NCBI GenBank assembly: GCA_011526395.1
Contig: WTHW01000139.1
Coordinates: forward strand, 1 to 19,649
Direction of reading: 5' to 3'
Source of the DNA: Alphaproteobacteria bacterium
Lineage (GTDB): Bacteria; Pseudomonadota; Alphaproteobacteria; Puniceispirillales; Puniceispirillaceae
DNA length: 19,649 bases
The position numbers and the translations under genes are program-made. How positions within the stretch are numbered: the first letter of the stretch is position 1; every line of letters begins with the position of its first letter. The notes beneath the pieces were generated by a model. The model searched no databases and was not told where the DNA came from. It saw only the letters and a list, made by a program, of their open reading frames with translations. Of the stretch, positions 15,503-19,649 are shown one piece after another.

Positions 15503-16726
15503 CTAGATAACCGCTTTTTCAATGAGCGGCGTATCTTTGACGATACGCTCAAAGTGGAAGGGGGTTAAATCAAGCGTTTTATATTCCCCATAGGTGATGA
15601 GTTCTGAGGTGCCGCGCCCCATAGCTGGAGATTGTTGTAACCCGTGGCCTGAGAAACCGTTGAGGAAGAAGAAATTATCAACTTCAGTATGAGGGCCTAA
15701 AATGGCATTATGGTCAAAAGCATTATATGCATAGTGACCAGCCCATTCTCGCACAACTTTAATTGCTTCAAATTGCGGTATTCTAGTCGCAAGGACTGGC
15801 CAAATATGGTCAACCCATAGATTATGATCCATCTCGAAATCATCATAGGCAACAGCTGGATCAATTTCATTATGACCACCTGCCATATATAAAGAGGTGC
15901 CATCTTGTCTGAAATGTACGCCAGATGGGTCGATTGTAAGAGGTAAATCTCTATCTAGTGGGTTTTCGGCAGAAAAGACCCAAGTATATCTTTTGCGTGG
16001 CTCAACAGGGAGATCAAAGCCAGCCATACGCGTTGTTTCTATAGCGCGAGGTCCAGATGCATTTATGATATTACCGCAGGAAATAATCTCACCTGATTTC
16101 AGCGTGATGGTTTCAATCTTCGAACCTGATTGGTTCTTTGCCATCGAGACGACTTCATTTTGAATATATTCAACGCCATTTTGACGCGCTTTTTTGCGCC
16201 ACCAGTCAAAAACGGTGATGCCTTCCCAATACCCCTCATTATGTGTGTTAAGACTACCAAGCACAATATCGTCCACATTATAGAAAGGGTAATCTGTGAT
16301 AATTTCGTCTGGCGTCATAATTTTAGTCTTCGCGCCATACTGTTTTTGCACAGCTAGATTTTCACGAAGCACATCTGCAAAATCATCTGTATCAGCGAGA
16401 TACATATAACCAAAATTATGTATTTTCAATTCAGGCACATCTGGATCATCTCCCATAAATGAGCGCATATTTTGCACAAATTCGGCAGCAAATTGAGAGA
16501 TTTGTATATTCAGACCAGCTGAGAATTGCTGTCTCATACAGCTATTTGTTGCCATGGTAGATGAAAATTCATAAGTCGGGTCTTTTTCCACAACAAGAAT
16601 ATTTCCATCAAAATCAGGGTTTTGTGATAAAAACCAAGCAGCAGATGAGCCCATAATGGCGCCGCCGATAATCACAACATCATAAGTCGAGCGCTCTGGT
16701 GCGTTTGGGAAAATAGTCGGTGTCAT
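15503..16726 (-). CDS. FAD-dependent oxidoreductase (DAO family, FOXRED1/sarcosine-oxidase-like)
   Basis: This is a flavoprotein of the D-amino-acid-oxidase (DAO) superfamily, expected to oxidise an amine or amino acid. The 407 residues start with the nucleotide-binding beta-alpha-beta unit DVVIIGGAIMGSSAAWFL (16-33). The glycine motif reads GxAxxG instead of GxGxxG, a variant I have seen in relatives. The acidic end of strand two is at VVEKD. The C-terminal FAD-contacting segment GFSGHGLQQSPAMGRGTSE is well preserved, and the INASG motif is present. There is no signal peptide. It follows tpsB after only 32 bases, so it may be transcribed with the secretion genes, although no functional link is evident. 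The natural substrate is unknown. Confidence 0.9.
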   Translation of the reverse strand: MTPTIFPNAPERSTYDVVIIGGAIMGSSAAWFLSQNPDFDGNILVVEKDPTYEFSSTMATNSCMRQQFSAGLNIQISQFAAEFVQNMRSFMGDDPDVPELKIHNFGYMYLADTDDFADVLRENLAVQKQYGAKTKIMTPDEIITDYPFYNVDDIVLGSLNTHNEGYWEGITVFDWWRKKARQNGVEYIQNEVVSMAKNQSGSKIETITLKSGEIISCGNIINASGPRAIETTRMAGFDLPVEPRKRYTWVFSAENPLDRDLPLTIDPSGVHFRQDGTSLYMAGGHNEIDPAVAYDDFEMDHNLWVDHIWPVLATRIPQFEAIKVVREWAGHYAYNAFDHNAILGPHTEVDNFFFLNGFSGHGLQQSPAMGRGTSELITYGEYKTLDLTPFHFERIVKDTPLIEKAVI

Positions 16727-16758
16727 TTGTCAGCTTCATCCTATTTGTTCAAGACTGG

Positions 16759-18504
16759 CTAAAAGCGCATATTTACAGAAATAAATGTGCTGCTCTCGCC
16801 TTCCTTTTCAGGATTATCTTCATTTTTTAACTGTGTCGATTGTTCAATATTCACAGTCATGCCACTTGCCATGACAAATTGACCGCCAACTGCCGCTGAA
16901 ATCGCTTCTTGTTGGCGTCTTTCACCAGCTACAAGAGGGCCATTTTGGCGCACACTGCCAGCGTCAACGCGCCCCAATAAAGTGAATAAAGACGGTGGCA
17001 ACAGCGCAAATCCCACAAGCGGTCTCTGCCAATTTAACTGCACGCTTGTCAGCAGGCAATGCTCACCAGACAATGTGCCAGCATCCATCCCAATCCCATA
17101 GCCACGTCCACCAAAATTACATTCTGAATTCGCATAAACAGGATCGTCACTCAATGTTGCTTGTGCAAGGAAACGAATGGTTGCGTCAACTTGGCCAATA
17201 TCTAGGAATTGGATAGGGTGTCTATATCTCTCTGAAAACCGAACTATTGTATGGTGTAAATTTGCATTTTGCCGGCTATTTGCGCGCGATTGAAAGAACT
17301 TTGCACCTTGCTCAATCTCTAGTCTCATCGCATGAGATGCACCGCCTGAAACATCAAATTCATAATCAGCATAGGCTGTTATGTTGCGCACTTTATCGAG
17401 TGAGGAGGGCGTGTCGCCATTTTTAGCTTCTGAGTTGTTAATGCGAAGGATTGTGCCGACATGCATGCTAGAAGCTCGTCTTTGCCAAACAGGCAAATCC
17501 AAGCCTATTTCTTGACTATAGGAACGTGATGAGAAGTTTAGGTCTGCCAACGCTCCTTTTTCAGGCTGTGTTCTTGATTCTGATGCTCTGAAAAACACCT
17601 TAAGATCACTATCATCGATATAAGTGTTGTAATCAAAGGACGCAGAACGATAGGTCTTTGGGTCTGGCGCCCTGCGTAAAGATATTTTGGCTTCGTCTCG
17701 GCCTGTCCATTGCCCTAAAAGCGCAATGTCAGCTAGGAAAACATCTCGCCCCAAACTATCAGACAGGTAATTTTGATACCCTGTCGTCGCTGTTTGAGTT
17801 TGCTGTGTGACCTCCAGCACAAGAGATGAGCTACCTTGCGTTTCGCCCGGTTTGACAACACCGCGCGCTGTGATGCCAGGATAATTATTAATAGATATCA
17901 AAAAGGCTTCTAAATCGTGCGTTTTGGTGAGGCCTTTATCAGCAAATCGGGCGAAGGCATCTAATATATGACGCCTTGTTCTCTCTGATAAGTTTTCGTC
18001 GCGAATGATAAGCTCATCAATACGGCCTTCAATGATTTCAATGCGCACCTTGCCATCTATAATTTCCTGCGCTGGCACTAAGGCAAATGATAACGCAAAT
18101 CCAGCTTCACGATAATATTGGGTAATTCTATCTGCATAGGCATATAAATCGCTTAAACTGATGTTTGAGCCAGTCTCTGGTGGCATCAGAGAGGTGATGG
18201 TTGTCACATCGAACGTCTCGCCGCCTTTGATAGATAAGCCTTGTAATTCAAATGTGATGTCATTGGCATCTGTTGGCAATTCATCTGCGTTTGGTAGAGA
18301 CAATAGGGGAGAGAGCGTCTTGCCCTTGCTTTCAGGGTCTTCAAGCGCGCGCTCTAATATGGATGGATTTGACAAGCTGGTTATCTGTGCGTGCGCACCC
18401 TGACTGATGGCGAGGCTAGTGAAAACACCCAAACAGGCAATGCTGCGGAGTAAATCACTTCCTCTCCATTGCGCTGTTGTTGTTTCCACTACCCGTCTTC
18501 TCAT
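16759..18504 (-). CDS. Two-partner secretion outer-membrane transporter (TpsB, ShlB/FhaC/HecB family)
   Basis: This is the outer-membrane beta-barrel that exports the TpsA exoprotein. The 581 residues have a signal peptide, with arginine-rich residues 1-20, a hydrophobic stretch, and likely cleavage after AHA at 39. A linker follows, then the first POTRA domain (about 83-168, with GKVRIEIIEGRIDELII), a second POTRA (about 170-235), and a barrel that ends in phenylalanine as expected for insertion by the Bam complex. The conserved barrel-loop motif appears as GGRGY at 465-469. The mature protein has only two cysteines, C462 and C483, placed on either side of that motif, which is unusual for this family. 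No good ribosome site precedes the ATG, so the start is slightly uncertain. The gene follows the IalB gene after 42 bases. Confidence 0.92.
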   Translation of the reverse strand: MRRRVVETTTAQWRGSDLLRSIACLGVFTSLAISQGAHAQITSLSNPSILERALEDPESKGKTLSPLLSLPNADELPTDANDITFELQGLSIKGGETFDVTTITSLMPPETGSNISLSDLYAYADRITQYYREAGFALSFALVPAQEIIDGKVRIEIIEGRIDELIIRDENLSERTRRHILDAFARFADKGLTKTHDLEAFLISINNYPGITARGVVKPGETQGSSSLVLEVTQQTQTATTGYQNYLSDSLGRDVFLADIALLGQWTGRDEAKISLRRAPDPKTYRSASFDYNTYIDDSDLKVFFRASESRTQPEKGALADLNFSSRSYSQEIGLDLPVWQRRASSMHVGTILRINNSEAKNGDTPSSLDKVRNITAYADYEFDVSGGASHAMRLEIEQGAKFFQSRANSRQNANLHHTIVRFSERYRHPIQFLDIGQVDATIRFLAQATLSDDPVYANSECNFGGRGYGIGMDAGTLSGEHCLLTSVQLNWQRPLVGFALLPPSLFTLLGRVDAGSVRQNGPLVAGERRQQEAISAAVGGQFVMASGMTVNIEQSTQLKNEDNPEKEGESSTFISVNMRF

Positions 18505-18546
18505 GTTTCGTTATCGCCTATACCCCTGAAAGATATGTTAGACACA

Positions 18547-19089
18547 TCACGAATTATTATCAAACCATGATTTGTTTTTGCGCTTTACCTCGTTAAACGC
18601 TTTTGTAAAGCCTGATAATGACAAGCCAACAACACGGGGCTGTCCTGTGCTTGATAAAATTGCAATGGCTGCCTGATTACCTTTTTTCAAGGCTGTTAAG
18701 TCGTTTTCTTTAACGATGGCCTCTATAAAACAGCCATCTGCTTCACATCTTGTAAAACGAAGCTCTTGGAGCGCTTGTGTTTCTTGATCTATTTCAAATA
18801 ACACGCCGCCAGATACCAGAATGCCAGTTGGCACCCATATCTGAATGCCAATATCATCATTGCTGCCAAAATGTGCGATTGAGGTCAGCATAAGACGCTC
18901 TTGGGTGTTACTATTAAAAGCTGTTTGAACGGCGTCACATGGTGGCAAATCAGCACGGTCAACACAGCGCACTACCCAATCTTTAAATGTGGTTGTTTCC
19001 ATCTCATCATTTGATTGCGCTGAGGCCATTTGGATAGTCATGACTGAAAGACATAAGAGTGCGAACCATGTTAACGCTTTTTGAAACAT
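18547..19089 (-). CDS. Invasion-associated locus B (IalB) family protein
   Basis: This is a small secreted protein of the IalB family (PF06776), a mostly alphaproteobacterial group. Its founding member is linked to erythrocyte invasion in Bartonella; in free-living relatives its role is unknown. The 180 residues have a signal peptide (about 1-24, cleavage near ASA-Q). The family opening is TFKDWVVRCVDRADLPPCDA (34-53), and a second cysteine pair appears as RCEADGC (114-120). The mature form thus has four cysteines, C42, C51, C115 and C120, fit for two disulfides in the periplasm. It starts 17 bases after the TpsA stop in another frame, with its own ribosome site (AAAGG), and precedes tpsB by 42 bases. 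It therefore lies inside the two-partner secretion operon. Confidence 0.87.
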   Translation of the reverse strand: MFQKALTWFALLCLSVMTIQMASAQSNDEMETTTFKDWVVRCVDRADLPPCDAVQTAFNSNTQERLMLTSIAHFGSNDDIGIQIWVPTGILVSGGVLFEIDQETQALQELRFTRCEADGCFIEAIVKENDLTALKKGNQAAIAILSSTGQPRVVGLSLSGFTKAFNEVKRKNKSWFDNNS

Positions 19090-19106
19090 ACTTTATAAAC
19101 CTTTAC

Positions 19107-19649
19107 TTATCTTGCAGAGCACATGCCTTGATTTGTGCCATTTGTCTCACAACTTAACATGGTCCAGTCGCCAACCGTATCTACAAACTCCAAAGCATCG
19201 TTTGTTTCTTTTAGCTGAGTGAGTTCAACCTGTTCAATCATTTCAAGCTTTTCTTCTCGCTCGATATTTACATCATTTTTGACGATTTCAATCTGCTTTT
19301 CTACCATTGGCGCAGTGCTATCTGCTTTCTCTTTTGTTTGCCCCTCAATGTCGGCATAAAGCAACTCATTCTGTATGCTATAGTTTGCGGCAAGCCCGCC
19401 ATTTTGACCGTTCTTTAATATGTAATTTACGCTTACCGCTTTGTTAAAGCCCGGTTGTGCAGATGCAAATAATCCTGAGCCATCTAACTCGATTGTCTCA
19501 CTGCCAACAAAGCCTGATAAGGTGCCAAACTCAATGATAGCGTCTCTTGTGCCATCATAGCTTTTGTTAAAGGTTTTTGTGCCAGTGACAGATAAGGCTT
19601 TGCGGTTGATCACAGCTGAGAGTGAAGGCAGTGACAAGCTATAGTTGGC
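19107..19649 (-). CDS. C-terminal part of a YDG-repeat TpsA exoprotein (partial)
   Basis: The frame is open to the right edge; a TTG within it is not the real start. The window holds the last 180 residues of a larger secreted protein, most likely the exported partner (TpsA) of the adjacent TpsB. Residues 1-91 of this fragment cover one YDG repeat, with KTFNKSYDGT, a glycine-rich core, and NYILKNGQNGGLAANYS, a module common in filamentous-haemagglutinin-like adhesins. After the last repeat comes a charged, probably helical tail (about 102-155) rich in E and K. A terminal segment follows with D161-W162, C167 and C177, three residues from the end. That segment resembles the beginning of the neighbouring IalB protein. 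Signal peptide and haemagglutination domain would lie beyond the window. Confidence 0.82.
   Translation of the reverse strand, partial: ANYSLSLPSLSAVINRKALSVTGTKTFNKSYDGTRDAIIEFGTLSGFVGSETIELDGSGLFASAQPGFNKAVSVNYILKNGQNGGLAANYSIQNELLYADIEGQTKEKADSTAPMVEKQIEIVKNDVNIEREEKLEMIEQVELTQLKETNDALEFVDTVGDWTMLSCETNGTNQGMCSAR
19377..19649 (-). repeat. Tandem YDG-type protein repeat, about 87 residues (261 bases) per unit
   Basis: The residues ANYS at the window edge (19649-19638) recur 87 residues later (about 19388-19377) in the same frame. Each copy follows the end of a YDG module. This indicates at least one complete repeat unit here and the end of another beyond the edge. The last copy is followed by a different sequence, the charged tail. 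Confidence 0.6.

Noticed and set aside
15511..15529. CCGCT/AGCGG hairpin at the end of the FAD oxidoreductase gene as a terminator
   Set aside because: It has only five pairs with a nine-base loop, lies in coding sequence, and is followed by TTATC rather than a T-run.
18547..19172. TpsA and IalB as one gene split by a recent frameshift
   Set aside because: The IalB gene has its own ribosome site, start codon and signal peptide, and a complete domain. The TpsA tail is a separate short copy of the motif.

Overview
The window reads as part of the chromosome of a heterotrophic, probably marine, alphaproteobacterium. The base composition looks slightly AT-leaning by eye. Supporting signs are a TRAP dicarboxylate-type transporter, an IalB-family protein (a family centred on Alphaproteobacteria), a DUF1185/AA_synth protein, and dense coding with overlapping start and stop codons. 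A SAR116-like lineage would fit, but this is an impression and not a measurement. Almost everything is on the minus strand. Only an MFS transporter and a LysR regulator are on the plus strand. No rRNA, tRNA, CRISPR, insertion sequence or non-coding stretch above 300 bases was seen; the longest gap is about 137 bases.

Region 1 (1-4397) is uptake. A TRAP operon (dctP, dctQ, dctM, then the first codons of another gene at the left edge) is transcribed leftward, divergently from an MFS carrier. A GC-rich hairpin with a T-run lies between dctP and dctQ. It probably attenuates transcription, so that the periplasmic binding protein is made in excess of the membrane subunits.

Region 2 (4411-11046) is a compact catabolic operon, read leftward in the order aldehyde dehydrogenase, LLM flavin monooxygenase, AA_synth (DUF1185) protein, alpha/beta hydrolase, and a thiamine-diphosphate enzyme with sulfoacetaldehyde-acetyltransferase-like C-terminal motifs. 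A divergent LysR regulator faces it across about 105 bases that hold two perfect 8-bp dyads. I infer import of an organic acid, flavin-dependent oxygenation, hydrolysis, ThDP-dependent C-C (or C-S) cleavage and aldehyde oxidation. The substrate is unknown. I cannot match this gene set to a pathway I know, so it is a candidate undescribed degradation route.

Region 3 (11043-15415) is an RND efflux pair (membrane fusion protein then inner-membrane pump) without an outer-membrane channel gene. Its stop codon overlaps the lysR stop codon tail to tail. Its likely terminator lies inside the lysR coding sequence.

Region 4 (15503-19649) starts with a DAO-type FAD oxidoreductase. It is followed by a two-partner secretion locus in the order TpsA (3' end only, with YDG repeats), IalB-like protein, TpsB. 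The TpsA C-terminus ends in a DW...C...C tail that resembles the start of the neighbouring IalB domain. The mature TpsB has exactly two cysteines, and they flank its conserved RGY loop motif. Together these suggest a disulfide-based retention or maturation module built into a secretion locus, and this is the most unusual signal in the window.
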